Source of the DNA: Pithys albifrons albifrons
Lineage: Eukaryota > Chordata > Aves > Passeriformes > Thamnophilidae
DNA length: 64,000 nucleotides
Direction: 5' to 3'
NCBI RefSeq assembly: GCF_047495875.1
Contig: NC_092497.1
Coordinates: 4,845,437 to 4,909,436 of the forward strand
Part shown: piece after piece, positions 38,096-51,030 of the stretch
How the letters are laid out: each line of letters begins with the position of its first letter
Position numbering within the stretch: the stretch's first letter is position 1
Program-made: the position numbers and the translations under genes
The notes under the pieces: model-generated
Told to the model about the DNA's origin: nothing
The model's input: only the letters and a program-made list of their open reading frames with translations
Databases searched by the model: none

Positions 38096-38098
<3 letters not shown>
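35321..38098. other. Unassigned non-coding DNA, about 2.8 kb, with a purine-rich block
   Basis: A strongly purine-rich stretch lies at about 35652-35712 (G/A runs), mirrored by nothing nearby. The longest ORF of the window (36902-37417, 171 codons) is here. It has no recognisable domain, crosses a poly-T run coding Phe/Leu repeats, and shows no supporting splice or promoter context, so I do not call it a gene. No mobile element was recognised with confidence. Confidence 0.5.

Positions 38099-38145
<47 letters not shown>
38099..38145. repeat. (TA)n microsatellite
   Basis: About 23 perfect TA units. Such arrays can form cruciforms and vary in length. Confidence 0.97.
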
Positions 38146-38147
<2 letters not shown>

Positions 38148-41100
38148 AAGTTCTTGTCATCAGATTCACTTGAATAGCAGCTCTGAGAATCAATGACATT
38201 AGATGTTTTACTGTGTATCTATTGAATAATCACTACTTAAAATTGAAGGTCTTATTCCAGGAGAGAGAAAAAGAGGAAAGACTGGAGAAATCTGAATTCC
38301 TACCATGGGGGAAGGGAAAAATTTATTTCAAAATCTTCTGTAGGACTTTGTTATGGAACAAAATAAAATCAATACTTCTCATTCTATGTGGGTAATGATA
38401 GCTGTGCATCATAGGTTAACTAAAGTTAAAACTAAAAGCCATTTTTCTATTTAGTCATGTTTGAAGGAAAAATATATTGCACTTTAAGTGAAAGTGAATA
38501 GCTATGTTTAGGTGCAAAGATACTTTGAGATGTTGAGCTCTGCTTGGTAAATCCATGTCTAAATGTGGGAAGCAGAAAAGTCAATCTGTCTTTGCAAGAA
38601 CTCATTATAAAAATTGCACTTTAAACTTTTGACACCACAACAGTTTTACAGGCTAATATTTTTAACTGAAATTTTATGTGTTCAAATTTGACATGAAGAT
38701 GTACATGTAGCCTTATTTCAAATTAAAATCACTAATACTTGAAATAAAATCATTTGATTTTAAAACTCAACTATAATTTCAAACATTGTAGCGTCTACCT
38801 GACGTAAGCCAGGCATTTCTTAAAGTTGCTTCTGTTGTCAGTTTGAGCTACAAAACCTAAATATTAAAAACAAAACTACAAAACTTGTCTGGGATAGTGG
38901 AGGACTCTCACATTGTTGAATGACCAAAACAGGAAATATGTGCTAAAAGAAGAAAGAAAAGGTGATTAAAACAGTATATTCAAAGTGGGGCTATTGTATT
39001 TAGAAATTAATTTGAACCAAGCTCTAAGCAAAAATCCATTCACATATCTGTCCCTTGGGAATTTATGAGTTAAGAATGCAGTGGGTCAAACTTTCCTAAC
39101 AGCAACAAATTTATGTAAATATATATTTAGCAACTTCTAAGACACAATTATCTTTACTGTGTTGAAGCATCTGGCAGCTGAAAACTACAGATTAGGATTT
39201 GTGTTTGGAGTTCACTAGGGACACTGCCACACATGCATTCCACCAAAACTGGGGTAAATTGGGAATAATTGTGATTACCCAGAGGTAATAATGACGTTGA
39301 AAATTAAGCAGATGAAGACAGTCCTTTTATTTTTTTCTCCAAAATTGATTATTTCAGAAATGTATTGACTTAAAATATTTCTTTTTAGTTGTATGAAACC
39401 AAAATGCTGGGGATAGGACCATCTTGGTAATAGTTACCTGAAGGTATCCAAAGTAGTTATATAAGTTTCTTTCAATAACAGATACTGAAATTTACATGTT
39501 GACAAGCTCATTTCATCCTATTCTAATATACATATCTGAGGCCACAAGTAATACCCTGAATGTCTTGATAGCTCTCATTTTAGGATGCACTGAACCTAAA
39601 TAATGACCTTAGGTCAAATTTAAGGGGTGGTTCGCTGTATGCCTGTCAATAGAGCATTCTCTTGAGTGTCCATTTCCCTCTTCAGATGTTTGTTTGTTTG
39701 TTTTCCCATAATACCTGTATTATATCTTCTGGCTGTCTCAGAAGATGTTTCTAGGGGTACTAAAAGAGTATCTGTGAGAAAGTGAATCCTGCTCTTACAG
39801 TGGGACAGAGATGCTCCATAGCAAATTTCCAAAGGCAGGAAGCTATAGTTGAAGCCTCCTTCTTCCTCCTTTAACCTTCAGATTATCAGGCTCTTATTTA
39901 GATGTGCAAGATAGGTGAGGAAGGCAATAATCTGAAAGAGCTTTTCATTGAAATCCTTTATGTATGCTTAATTCTGAGGATGAGAGCATGACTGACAGGC
40001 TCCCCTAACCACGTAAATGAAGGAATTTTTTTTCCACTTAAATCCCTCAGCTGAAGAACGTTTCCATTCCAGTTAATTTCTAAAGATTGAGGTTATAGCC
40101 TGAAGAGGTATGAAGACAAGTATTGATATAAAAATGCTCCTTGCTACTCAGCCCAGTAAAAACCAATTTAACACTCCTTTACTGTATGTTTCTCCATGGA
40201 TGTGTCTTGGATCTGGGCATTACAGATGCATCAACACACATCTGTGCAAGTGCAGGGACAGCTGGGCTGGACTGGGTCAGAATGAACCTGGAACTAGAGG
40301 TTATTTTCAAACATAATGGCAACTCCATCACACCTCTTACTCTAAGTTAGTTGTGTGTGAACTGCTGGGGATCCACAAGTTGTACAGTTGTGAGATGCTT
40401 CCTTTGCTTTCATGCAGGTCCTCTTTTCCTTGCTCTGTCTGTGATTAAAGACATGCCCCAGGACATTGGAAATGTTCCTCACACCACAACTCACTGTATT
40501 CCATATACCTGAGAAGCTCAGTGAGTGTTGGGTTATGGACAAGCAGTCACCAGGAAAGCACTTAATTCGACTGCCATTCCCTCATAGCAGTGGAGATATG
40601 CTAAGTTTCACGGCTGACTTCCCACAGGATTCCATATTTCTTTTTTTCCTGGTAAGAAACAAAGACAAAAGTACTGTCTGTTTTTTCACATTCTCCCAAA
40701 CAATAACAGGCATGGTTTTCTTTGGCTCACACATTTGTCCTGACAGACACAGTTTTCACCCACAAACTGTCACAAATATAAAGAAGGAAATGCAAAGAAG
40801 AAAACCCAACTCTTCTGCATCTAATACAGTAATGATCTAGTCTCTCCTTTGCTGCACTGGAGAAAATTAGTGTCATGGTGATGAAATCCAGCTATATCAC
40901 AATTTCAAGTGATGCACTAGTAGCCATGGCAACAAGGTATTCCCTTCCAGTAAATGCCTGTAATGGTGCTTTTAAGATTGTACATCAAAGCCAAAGCATG
41001 GCATTGAATCACCCTGGAGCAAGTACTGACTTCAAAGCAAGGAGGTCAGAACAATAGGTTATTCATAAACAAAAAAATAATTCTCTTCCAATTTGCAAGT

Positions 41101-41491
41101 TTTTCTTTACGAAGTGCTCTGAAATAAAAACTGAAGCAATATAGTCGATCTTGCACTACAGCTGTGTGCTCCGGGATTACTAGTCTCCTGGCTTCCTACA
41201 CAGCTTCTGCTAATCTCCATGGGCTGGTGCTCATTGCTGTGCCTTTGAGCTCTGTAACATGATTTAATCTGACAAAGGAGTGTACAAAACTTACAGGAAT
41301 AGATAGCTGAAGTGTTCCAGTCTAGTTAGGTGCTCTACTACACTTATTGTAAAATTTTAATACTGAATTAAAAATCTAGATGGTGAAAAATATGAAGGGA
41401 AAAATAGTACTTTAAAATAAGAAGAAATTTGAAAGGTATTAATGTCTGAGGAATGCTAAAGTCTTGCAATGACTGTTAAACTTATTGCTAA
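38146..41491. other. Unassigned non-coding DNA, about 3.3 kb
   Basis: AT-rich. A 124-codon frame at 40466-40840 has no recognisable domain. No mobile element recognised. Confidence 0.5.
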
Positions 41492-41930
41492 TTATTCAAG
41501 GAATTATTAAGGTCAAAATTACCTCTAAGACTCCGACCACTACCCAAGCAAGCTGACCAATAAACCATGTCCCTAAAGTGCCACATCTACACACGTTATA
41601 AATACCTTTAGAAATGGTGATTCTACCCTCCCTGTTCCAATGCTTGACCACACAGCAAAGAAGTTTTACCTAATTTCTAATCTAAATCTCTCTGAGTGCA
41701 GCTCTCTCTTGTCCTGTCACTTATTGCCTGGCAGAGGAGACCAACACTGACCTGGCTCCCCACTCCTGTCAGGGAGTTGCAGAAAGTAAGAAGGTACCTC
41801 CTGATCCTCCTTTTCTCCAGGATGAGCCCCCCCCCCCCGCCCAGGTTCCTCAGTGGCTCCTCATATGACTTGTGTTCCAGTCCATTCCATATCTTTCTCA
41901 TCCGTCTCTGGACATGGTCCAGCAAATTCT
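41492..41930 (-). mobile_element. CR1 LINE 3' end
   Basis: Begins 'ttattcaaggaattattaaggtc', then 'tgttccaatgcttgaccac', 'tctcttgtcctgtcacttattgcc', 'gtcagggagttgcaga' and 'cctccttttctccagg'. A run of about twelve C at 41827-41838 interrupts it. The minus frame at 41677-41925 keeps part of the ORF2 C-terminus (LDHVQRRMRKIWNGLEHK, EKRRIRRYL). Confidence 0.88.
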
Positions 41931-44900
41931 ACAGAGTTAAAAAAAAGTGAATTGAAGAAAAATTTCTTGCCACTGTGGAAGTTTTTACATTATTCATGCA
42001 GTAGTGAGGCCTACTACCTTTCTTAAAAATTGAAGCTTCACATTTTTCCTTTTAACAATAATTTCTGTTAAATACCACCGTATGGGTTAAACTATTTTTA
42101 ATTTCTGAAATATGTTTTCACTCCCGTATGTTTATGATGTAGTATCCTTTACCATGTGGTGAGTGTTATGACCAGGTCAGGCCACTGATTCTTCAGAGGA
42201 TTTTAATTAACAATAACTATGGAGAATATAATGAGTTCACATTTCGTAACATTTGCCTGAATATCTGAAATGGCTCACTAAAAGGTCAAAGGGGCTTTTT
42301 GGGATTGAATTACTTTTGTGGCAGATACTGCAAATACAGATTTTCCTTTAACTTCATATTTCTGTGTGTATTTCTGTGTGTGTGAGAGAAACCTGCCACA
42401 ATTCAGAGTTAGGGACACAGGAGTAACTGGAGGATTTAATAACTTTATTTTAATGCCTGGAGCATGAATTTTAAGATTTCTTGGAGCATTGGTAAATATG
42501 TCAATTGCCTAGAAACTAAATAAATTTGGAAAACCTATAAATGTTTAGTAATAGAGACTACTAGAATATTGGCTTACTTATGTCTTATATGTCTCATGAA
42601 TTTGCTGAAGGAAGCAATTTTTAACTAACCATGTCTTGAGAAGGACTTTTGTCTTTCTTTGACAAGATCATGACACTATTAAGACCAATGAAGGGATGAT
42701 GGAAGACTCACGACATGTAGGAAAGTAATTAAAAACCATACACAAAACAAAAAACAAACAAACAAAAAAAACCAGTAGCAACAATAGACCTGAATATAAA
42801 TCTGAAGCTACATAAGCTGTAGACAATGAAAGAATTTTAAATTAAGTTAGAATAGTGTACACCTTGTCAATGAATGTGAGGTGGAACTTTCTAACAGGTA
42901 CATCTTGTACAATCTCAGAAGGTCTCAAAAGTCAATGTACTTAAGTGAAATAAGATGAGAAGCCTGCAGCCCAAAATACCTGAAGGATAAGTGCTGAGTA
43001 CCATCTACTCATTGGTCATGGCAAACAGCTGAAATGTTTCCCTTCAGGTTTCAGTGACATTCTTTTCCTATTCAGCCCCATTCTCCTTGCTGTAGTCCAT
43101 TCACTGTATCACACCAGTGCCAAAAGCTTAGTTTAGAGTGAGAGTTGTGTTCACTGCTGACTAATTCTATCAGGTTTCTGTGGAGTTTTTCTTGCATGTG
43201 TGTGTTTTTCTTAACTAGATGAGGTGAGATGGCAATTGATTTTTTCCGAAGGTTAATACTTCTTACTGCTAAGTCACCAAACCTATTTGAACAGAAAATA
43301 AAAATAATGTACCATTTAAACCATATAACCAATCTTTTTCTGCGTGGCAAATTATGTATTGAGGGTGCAGAAATTCTTCTTTATAAAACTTTAATTCAAA
43401 ACATATCATATGCTATTCAGTACTACTCAAAATTGCAGTTGTTGTGACCATATGAAGGCTGATAACTATAGTCCAATAATTGTATACTTATGCTGTGGTT
43501 TGTCTGCTTCTCATTTGAGAAGCACAGCTTAATTAGAATTCCAATTTGCTTCACAGAAAAAGCTGCCAAGTGCAAGATCTGACATTCAAAACAAAATCAA
43601 TAGTTTTGTAGAACATTTAAACATCTTGGGTAATATCACAGTACTGAAGTAATTTGTGTCATGTAGTAAAGCTCTAATTAAAGATGCGTCAGGAGTAAGA
43701 ATTGTATTTCTTCATTACTTAGCCTGTGCTTTACTGTTTGTTTCATACAAGGTTATTGATTAAATGTTCATGTTTATTATGGCTCCCCCCTCCAATCATG
43801 AGAGTTAGAAATGAGAGTTAGGGTAGATGAAAAATATTCATTCCATGTCAGGTATAAGAAACACTCAAGGTTAGATGCAGATAAGGAGAAGCAAGGAAAT
43901 GGAAAGGTTTTGTTTAGCTAGAGGTGAGCCATAGATTTTTTTTTTCATTTGTCCAAGAAATATACCTGAATGTCTGTCAAGGTAATATAATATCAGTACA
44001 TTTCTTATCTGTTTAAAAGGTGTTAAGTTTGATGACCTCATAGTATCTGAATCTAAAAGTTTCTCTAGACATATGAATTGACTTCTTAAGAACAAATTAT
44101 GAAAATTCATATAGATGCCAAGATATCTTTTTCTAGGTATAAAATTAGATATCTCAGAGAAGCAATTCATGAAAAGAAATATAATTTGATATTGACTAAA
44201 AAGTGTATCAGAGTCTTAAAAAATATATTGGCCACCTCCCTGCCTTAACAAGGATGTTTGCCAAACCTTAAAAACTACCAGTGCAGGAGGCATTTTCAGT
44301 GACATTTGTGAAGCTCCAGTAGTTCTTTTTGTTCTTAAAAATGCTTCCCTTTTGTTTCCTCTCTGTCATTTAAGCCTTATTCATATATTCTACCTTGGAT
44401 GTGGAAGCACGTTTTGTTTCCTTTCTCACTACTGCATTTTTTAATGTGTTGGAAGCCAATTACCCAGTTCTTATCAAACACTTGCTGGAATCTGGCTCTC
44501 AGTCCTGAGTTCATGCCCTTTGAGAATCTTTCTGTGAATCTTTTTGGGTGTATGTTAGAGGTCTAGTTGCCAAGTGGAGGTGAGTAAATGCATCTAAAAA
44601 ATTTTAAACCGTTTTGAATCTTAAGTGTAGTGAATGGAAGCTAGATGAAGCTAGGCTTAAGCATTTTGTCTTAGGAAGCTTTATAGGTTTTGTTCCATGT
44701 GACAGCAAAATTCTGAAGAGATAGAGGTAGGAATAATAGAGAAAGTAGAGTTACATAGGTCATCTTCTGGTTGTCTATGACTGAAAGGCAAGAAATGAAC
44801 AAGTAAGCCCTGGGGCTTCTTAAATAATTTTGAAGAGGTCAGGTATCAACTTTTGCGATAAAAACATTTGATTCAAAGGGAACTGAGTGGCTATTTCAGA

Positions 44901-45246
44901 GGGAAGAATTGAAGAAGATAAATACACTGTTAGCAGCACAGAGACAAGAAATGGCATTTCTTTCATAGGGCTTTGACGGAATTGGGAGGCTGAAGTCTTA
45001 CCACCGCTGGTTAACATGGAAGAATATGCAGAAAAAAACCCTGCAGTCAGATTAGTCCTCTGATCACTGTTTTCTAGCATACCTGTCCACACCCATATCA
45101 GAAAATAAAAAGCTATCTGTGAGCTGTAAATAATTAAGGAGATTCTTAGGTAGCCTTCAGCTTGATGTCTTCTATGATCTGAGATAGCCCAGGCAGTGCT
45201 CTCTGGTCTCCAGCTCTTGCTTCAGATGTGTGCAGTCTCCCTCAGG
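41931..45246. other. Unassigned non-coding DNA, about 3.3 kb
   Basis: AT-rich, with an A-rich AAAC tract near 42740-42772. Nothing else recognised. Confidence 0.5.
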
Positions 45247-45840
45247 TCACAGAGTAGTAGTCATTGGATAGTTTGGGTTGGAAAGGGTCCTTTAATATCC
45301 CCTAGTTTCAACCCTCTGTTGTGGGCAGGGGTGCCTTCTAGTGGGCCAGGTTATTCCAAGCCCAGTCCAACCTGGTCTTGAACATATCTAAGGTGGGTCA
45401 GCCACAGCTGCTCTTGGGCAACCTGTGCCAGTGCCTCCCCACCCTCACAGTAAAGAATTTCTTCCTAACATGTGACCTAAATTTTCACTATTTCTGTTTG
45501 AAAAAATTTCCCCTTGTCTTATCACACTTCCTGGTGACAAGTCTCTCTCCAGCTTCCCTGTAGGCTGTTTCAGGTATGGAAGATTGTTCTGTGGTCTCCA
45601 CACAACCTTCTCTTCCCCAGGGTGAACAAACCCAGATTTCTCAGCCTGTCTTTATAGGGGAGGTGCTCCAGTCTTCTTACCAACTTAGTGTCCTTGTCTG
45701 AACTTGCTCCCACAGTTCCATGTCCTTATCTTGGTGGAAATAGCTGTGCACAGTATTCCAGATAGGGTCTCACCAGAGCAGAATAGAGGGGGACAATCAC
45801 CTCCCTTAATCTGCTGGCAGCTCTCAGGAGATCTGCCAGA
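45247..45840 (-). mobile_element. CR1 LINE 3' end
   Basis: The worn tail is 'tcacagagtagtagtcattgg', followed by 'gtttgggttggaaagggtcc', 'gccacagctgctcttgggcaacctg' in part and 'tctcagcctgtctttatagg'. The minus frame at its 5' part reads [19 protein letters not shown], a conserved stretch of CR1 ORF2, which fixes identity and orientation. Confidence 0.9.
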
Positions 45841-46344
45841 GCCATGTCTGTGTTTTGGGTAACCAATGATATCTCAAATGGTCCCAAGCCCCTTAAGTGT
45901 AGACAACGAAAAGAAATCCTAAGCCCATAGTAAAACTCTCCATGCTTTAGGAGCTGTCCAAACAAGGGTCAAAAACCTTGTAGGGCTCTTAAGGTGTGAT
46001 GCCAAAAGCAGTGTAGTGGCATCAGCACAACATTACAACAAGGTTAATTGATTTTAGTTCCCAGTCACCTCTGGGGTTTCCGCACTCTGGTGGACAGAGT
46101 AAACAGAGCTAACTATGTCAAAGAGGGATTAATAAGAATATCTAGAAACCAACATGGAATATGTGAAATTAGAAAATTTCTTCAATACATGTACTTATAC
46201 ATGTCTTAAAGAAGTTTTAAGACACGGAAACCGTCAGAGATGACTCTGTCCCAGTTCTAAAATCCTAGTACCTCAAAATTAAGAAAAAATATTTTAAAAA
46301 TTTTTATGTTGGAAAGTCTAGTTTTATGAAATTCTATTATCTTT
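45841..46344. other. Unassigned non-coding DNA
   Basis: Composition is less AT-rich than its surroundings up to about 46110. It could be an unrecognised repeat, but I cannot assign a family. Confidence 0.4.
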
Positions 46345-46442
46345 CCTGTCCCATGTGCTCTAGGATGGCTCTGTTTAAACAGGGAGGTTGCACCAGATGC
46401 CCTCCTATGGTCCTTTCCAACCTTATCTATTCTGCGAATCTG
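46345..46442 (+). mobile_element. CR1 LINE 3' tail
   Basis: 'cagggaggttgcaccagatgccctcctatggtcctttccaacc', in part, followed by 'ctattctgcgaatctg' matches the end of CR1 on the + strand. Only about 100 bp remain. Confidence 0.75.
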
Positions 46443-49209
46443 GGTTTCAACAAGCAAACCTCACAGATATTAATGTAAGTGCTACATCCATATCTGTTAT
46501 TATACAGACTCAGTGGGGAGAAATCTTCTTGCTAAGCTGTTTCACCTTGTTCAGAGATGTTCTGCTTCAACACCATTTTTTTCGTAATTGGACTGCAATA
46601 AAAATGCTAAATTCAAGTATTTATATGGTTCTCATTCTATCACTGATCTTGTTTTCTTTTACTTTCATTTGAAATGTGAGGATAATAAAGAGTGAAGATG
46701 AAATTCTCTATAATATCTTTACAGAAATTATCCTAATAGATGTATATTTAAGGAAAGTGCAGTTTTTAAGGAAGATGTTCTATCAAAACAGGCATCTCAG
46801 GAAAAGACTAATTGGTTTCTGAGATAACGGGGCAAATGGTGAAAAAAGGCTGCTATTCTTTCAAAGGAAGAAAGGATAAAAAGTAAAATAACACTAAGAT
46901 TCTCTTCCTAGAAAAGATAGTATTTAGTAATAAAATCAGAGAATATGGGCCTTTGGGACTTTGATTTTTTGGGGTTCTTTTTCTAAAAGATGAAATTATG
47001 TATGAATGAATATTATGGAACATCTTCCTGGAATATATTTGCTGATCATAGAAATAAGACTGTCCTATTCAGTGAGGTTGCACACTGAGTAGTTCTTTGC
47101 TGTATTAAAAATTACTGAGTCTTTCAAAAGTAAGCTAATGCACTGTATGCAGACATTCAGGTTCTGTTAACCATTAAACTAAAGAGAATACTATTTCATG
47201 CATGATTTAGTTCAGTTGAATGAAGAGTGCAGCAGTGGACCTAAGGAGGTAGTGGGTAAGAATGGAGGTTTATAAAAGTAAATATTTCCTTTTTGTTGGG
47301 TTGTATTTACCCAGTACTGGGTGATTTCAGATGCCTTATTAAGAAATCTTTATAGATTCCCCACTGATGTGTGTCAAAAATGTAAACAGTTGAATTGCCC
47401 TCAGTGTTGATAACACAGCTGTTTGTAGCCCTTCTGGGAGAAAAGAAACATCTTTTAATTGGCTACTGATGAATGTAAATTCTTTTTTACAATAAATTCA
47501 TTGTTCCCCTCAAAATGCTTGACTGGGACATGCAGTCAAACTAGCAGCATCCTGCAGCAAATATAAAATGTGATTTATCTGGAGTTAGCTGTCATTTTGC
47601 CATTTTATTGATATCTCTTTTTTCTTACTGGCACCTAAAGTGTGGGATTCCTTGAATGCAAGTGTAAGGGGACTGATTTGGTGCTATAGTAAGGAGAAAA
47701 CCAGTTCAGGGCTAATCCACTGTGTGGATCCAGATGCTGCCTGCTAGTTCTAGGCCAGGTTACTATAGATTTTATGCTGCTCACCTAGACTGTAGTATTC
47801 TTCTGTTATACAACTCTTTTTTTCTAATTGCTCCCTTTTTCTACCACTGAGCTTGCAAGTATACCTGTTCTGTTCAGTGTTTATGGAAAAATACACAACT
47901 AAGCTGCTATGAAGTCCTAAATTTCATTCAGGCTCCATCTTATTCTTTCTTTCAATCAGCATTTCCTATTATTTTCTTCTGTTCTGGGAAAACAGACTTT
48001 TCAGATCACTAAGTGCATATATTACTTGTGAATGTTATTTTCTATTTGTTTGTATTAGTAGTAATTGAAGTATTTTTAATTTTTTTTTCCTGACAATAAT
48101 GAACTTCCTTGGATGCTTAATTTCTCCTTAGTGAATGTAATAAACTCACCAGTAGTTATCTTGTAAGGGGAAGGAAGTACACTTGTTAAAATATTTTTGC
48201 ACGTGGAGCTCTGCTAAGGCTATTGCATCAAATGCAGTTTATAAAGATAGAACATATTTAAATCTAAAGTAGCTCAGGGAAAGGTAACAGAGGAGATAGG
48301 CTAGCATGTAACTCACCAGGTCAACTGCCAGAAATTCCCCAGGCTGATGAATTGAGGGGGTTTAGTGTCAAGTGAGCTCTGCTATGTCTCTTTTTCTGGC
48401 ATCAATATCTAAGTTAATGGTTTGTAGTAAGGTTAGAAACACCTATGTGAATTGCACAGGCAATTTCTGAAGGGTTAGGGATGTTCAGCTGAGCCTGGGG
48501 ATTTTAGTGAAAGTTATGCCATCCTAACTCATTCTTTAGTGTCAGGCAAGGAGGTGAGTCAAATCCACATGTAGCAATTGCTCTAAATACTCACAGAAAA
48601 TCACTCCTGTGTGGAACAGCCTGGCTGCAATTTTAAAATCACAAATAACTTTCTGGAGTTACATTCAAATAAGGCATATTGATGTTCAGCAGCAGTAAAA
48701 AGGGCTTAACAGGAACACTTTTAGAATTTTATGTGACTGACTTTGTATTGTAATGCTTTTAAATCATCCCAAAGCTGGAATTTTGAAGTATGCTATAAAA
48801 ATCCTTAACAAGAAAACTTTAAGGTATTATAGATACAATAATATTAACAATAAGTCCCAGTGTCTTTCCTTGAAAATTTAAAATATCCTGGAGAAATATT
48901 CAACATGTCACCTAAAATTTCTCAAAGTATATCAAAACTAAGAAACATTGTAGTTAACAGAAACACCTCACTCCACTATTTGAGTGGACCCCTTTTTTTT
49001 CCCCTCTATTTTTACAACAGAAATCTTCATTTGAACTGTATGTATTCTGTAACAGAAAACTCTTTATTCACATGAATCTCTTCTTAACCCTTTAAGGACT
49101 TTTCTAATTTCTGCCCAATTAGTCTTCATGCATTGCAATAGACATTGGAACTGAAAATGTCTGTAGAGAAATTCGGTGTCCAACACATCTCTAACATGGT
49201 TGTGCAAGA
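46443..49209. other. Unassigned non-coding DNA, about 2.8 kb
   Basis: AT-rich. Nothing recognised. Confidence 0.5.
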
Positions 49210-49662
49210 CTGTCTTATTGGGGAAGGTGCATTGCGAGAGGGTTCTTCGTGCCCTTGCTGGCCCACGCCGCATGGTACACTGGGTTTGGGCTTCTAGTTA
49301 CACGTGCATATTCTCATAGAGACAGAGCCGTGCACTAAGGTTAAAAACAGGAATATATTCAACTTTATTCAGGGGGTAAACAGGTTATATAGGTTTTTGA
49401 GGTGAACACGAGGACAATAAGTTCTGATAGGCTGGAAGGCTTTGTTCACGCAGCAGCAGGCTGCTTTGATTGGTGGAAGGGCTGGTGTTCATGAGGCAGT
49501 CAACATGGTGCTGGCGCCAGCGAGGCAATGTTTTTCTCGGGCTTCGAGGTTGTTTACCTGGCTTTTGGCTGCCTCAAGGTCAGACTGACCTTGGCTGACC
49601 TGTCAGCCCCTGAACCATGGGTTGTGTATAGAGGGTCAAACTAAACCTCCTCCACACTGTCT
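49210..49662 (-). mobile_element. Retroviral solo LTR with 6-bp flanking repeat
   Basis: On the minus strand the segment 49216-49656 (441 bp) starts TGTGGAGG and contains CCAAT (49469-49473 on the complement). It also has a strong TATA box (CTATATAA, about 49384-49391) and AATAAA (49364-49369). The direct repeat CTGTCT lies at 49210-49215 and 49657-49662, a 6-bp target duplication typical of class II (ERVK/alpha-beta) elements. The 3' terminus would then read TA, explained by a C-to-T change of the usual CA. No interior is present. Confidence 0.75.
49364..49391 (-). promoter_or_regulatory. LTR TATA box and poly(A) signal
   Basis: On the minus strand TATATAA precedes AATAAA by only about 20 bp. 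This compact arrangement implies a very short R region, or that the poly(A) signal overlaps the start of R. Confidence 0.5.
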
Positions 49663-50721
49663 TTCTGAAATTTGTCAGCATCTTTGATCTTTGTTTTTAA
49701 TTCATGGATATTCTTGTCTTATTTACAGCAAAAAGCCTTCTATTCCCTTTAAAAGCTTGGCATAACATCACTTTGTGTACATTGCAGAATTTACAGCTTA
49801 ATGAGGCTGGCAAAGGTTTTTTCTTATTTCCTCTTGTACTTGAGACATTAATGAATCATTTAAGCAAAACTCATACAGCATTCACGCACTTTACAAAGCA
49901 GCAATACTATTGAAGATAGCTCTACAAATTAGAGGAAAATATAATCAGTTGGTCTTGAGAATACATCTAAATGAGAACAGTGAGATGGTCTGTCTTTCTT
50001 TACAGACATTAATATACAAAAATATTGCAAAAAGAGAAACTATTCAATGTATGACCTATGGGTAAGTACTGGAATATGTATGAGCTGCTAGTGTAAGATC
50101 ACTATGTGATGGCTGATGGAAAATAAGAAAAACAATAAGGAGAAAATGGGTTTCAAAGCTTATTGAATAGTAACATGTAGAGCTGTGGTGGTCCTGCAGA
50201 ACTGACTGTCTTGTACCACTTACAGACTTTTGTGAGTTGTGCAAGAATGGGAGATACTTAGTTCCTTTAAAGCCATTGAGCAATGTGCTCTGGAAAAAGA
50301 GGAAGACCAGACAAGCAGGAAGTTTAAGGATCACCAATGAATCCTAATCTCTGCCTGCAAAGAAGTACCACTTCTAGGATGCACTAGACTTTTATAAGGA
50401 GAGAAAGGGTTTCCAGATATCAGAGGGAGCAGAGGACTTTAGATTGGAGTCTGAGCTGGTGTAAATCTCTAAAATTCCCTTTAGACAACCTATAAAATTG
50501 TTTTTGATGTTAATCAATGATTTTTTCACTCAAGAACCTAAGTTGATGCAGGTACAAAATATTATATTGTACTTACTGCTGGACTTGCGGAAAGGTTACT
50601 TAATGCACAATAAGGATATTTATTGTCGGATAAATAATTTTCATTCACTGTCCATACTTTTGATATTGTGCCTCCTTCCTTTTTTACATATCAAATTACC
50701 TGTAGTAATCTTTTACTCCTT
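49663..50721. other. Unassigned non-coding DNA
   Basis: AT-rich. Nothing recognised. The left part of a 138-codon frame (50498-50914) lies here, without a domain. Confidence 0.5.
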
Positions 50722-50828
50722 ATCTTGTAAACTTCTGGGCAGAGATCATCTTGGTCTTTGGAGCTGTATATTATCTGTTAACAGAAGGCCCAGGACAACT
50801 GTTGTGATATTTGTTTTGCACTATGCGC
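50722..50828 (+). repeat. Possible ancient amniote SINE/LINE tail
   Basis: 'cttgtaaacttctgggcagagatcatctt', in part, then 'gctgtatattatctg' and 'gaaggcccagg' follow the order of an old, widespread amniote repeat tail (L2/MIR-like), with the theme 'tgtaaactcttggggcagggac'. The match is judged by eye and diverged. A chance resemblance remains possible. Confidence 0.35.
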
Positions 50829-51030
50829 CAACTTTTTCTAGTTACCCTCAGTCTTCTTTAGGAAAAATTAAAACACCATATATATATAAATCCAGGAGCA
50901 TTTTGCAGCCATAGCTGAAATATTAACAGTCTAATACAATTTTTTAGTAGTTCAGGTGTGATTATAGCAGGAAGGAGTAGTACTATAGCAACAGTCCCCA
51001 TATGAATAAAACTACCTTTTTCATGCCAAC
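50829..51030. other. Unassigned non-coding DNA
   Basis: Short AT-rich spacer before a CR1 copy. Confidence 0.5.

Noticed and set aside
40466..40840. 124-codon plus-strand frame
   Set aside because: No recognisable domain or gene structure; composition like the surrounding non-coding DNA.
50498..50914. 138-codon plus-strand frame
   Set aside because: No domain; it overlaps a possible ancient repeat tail and AT-rich DNA.
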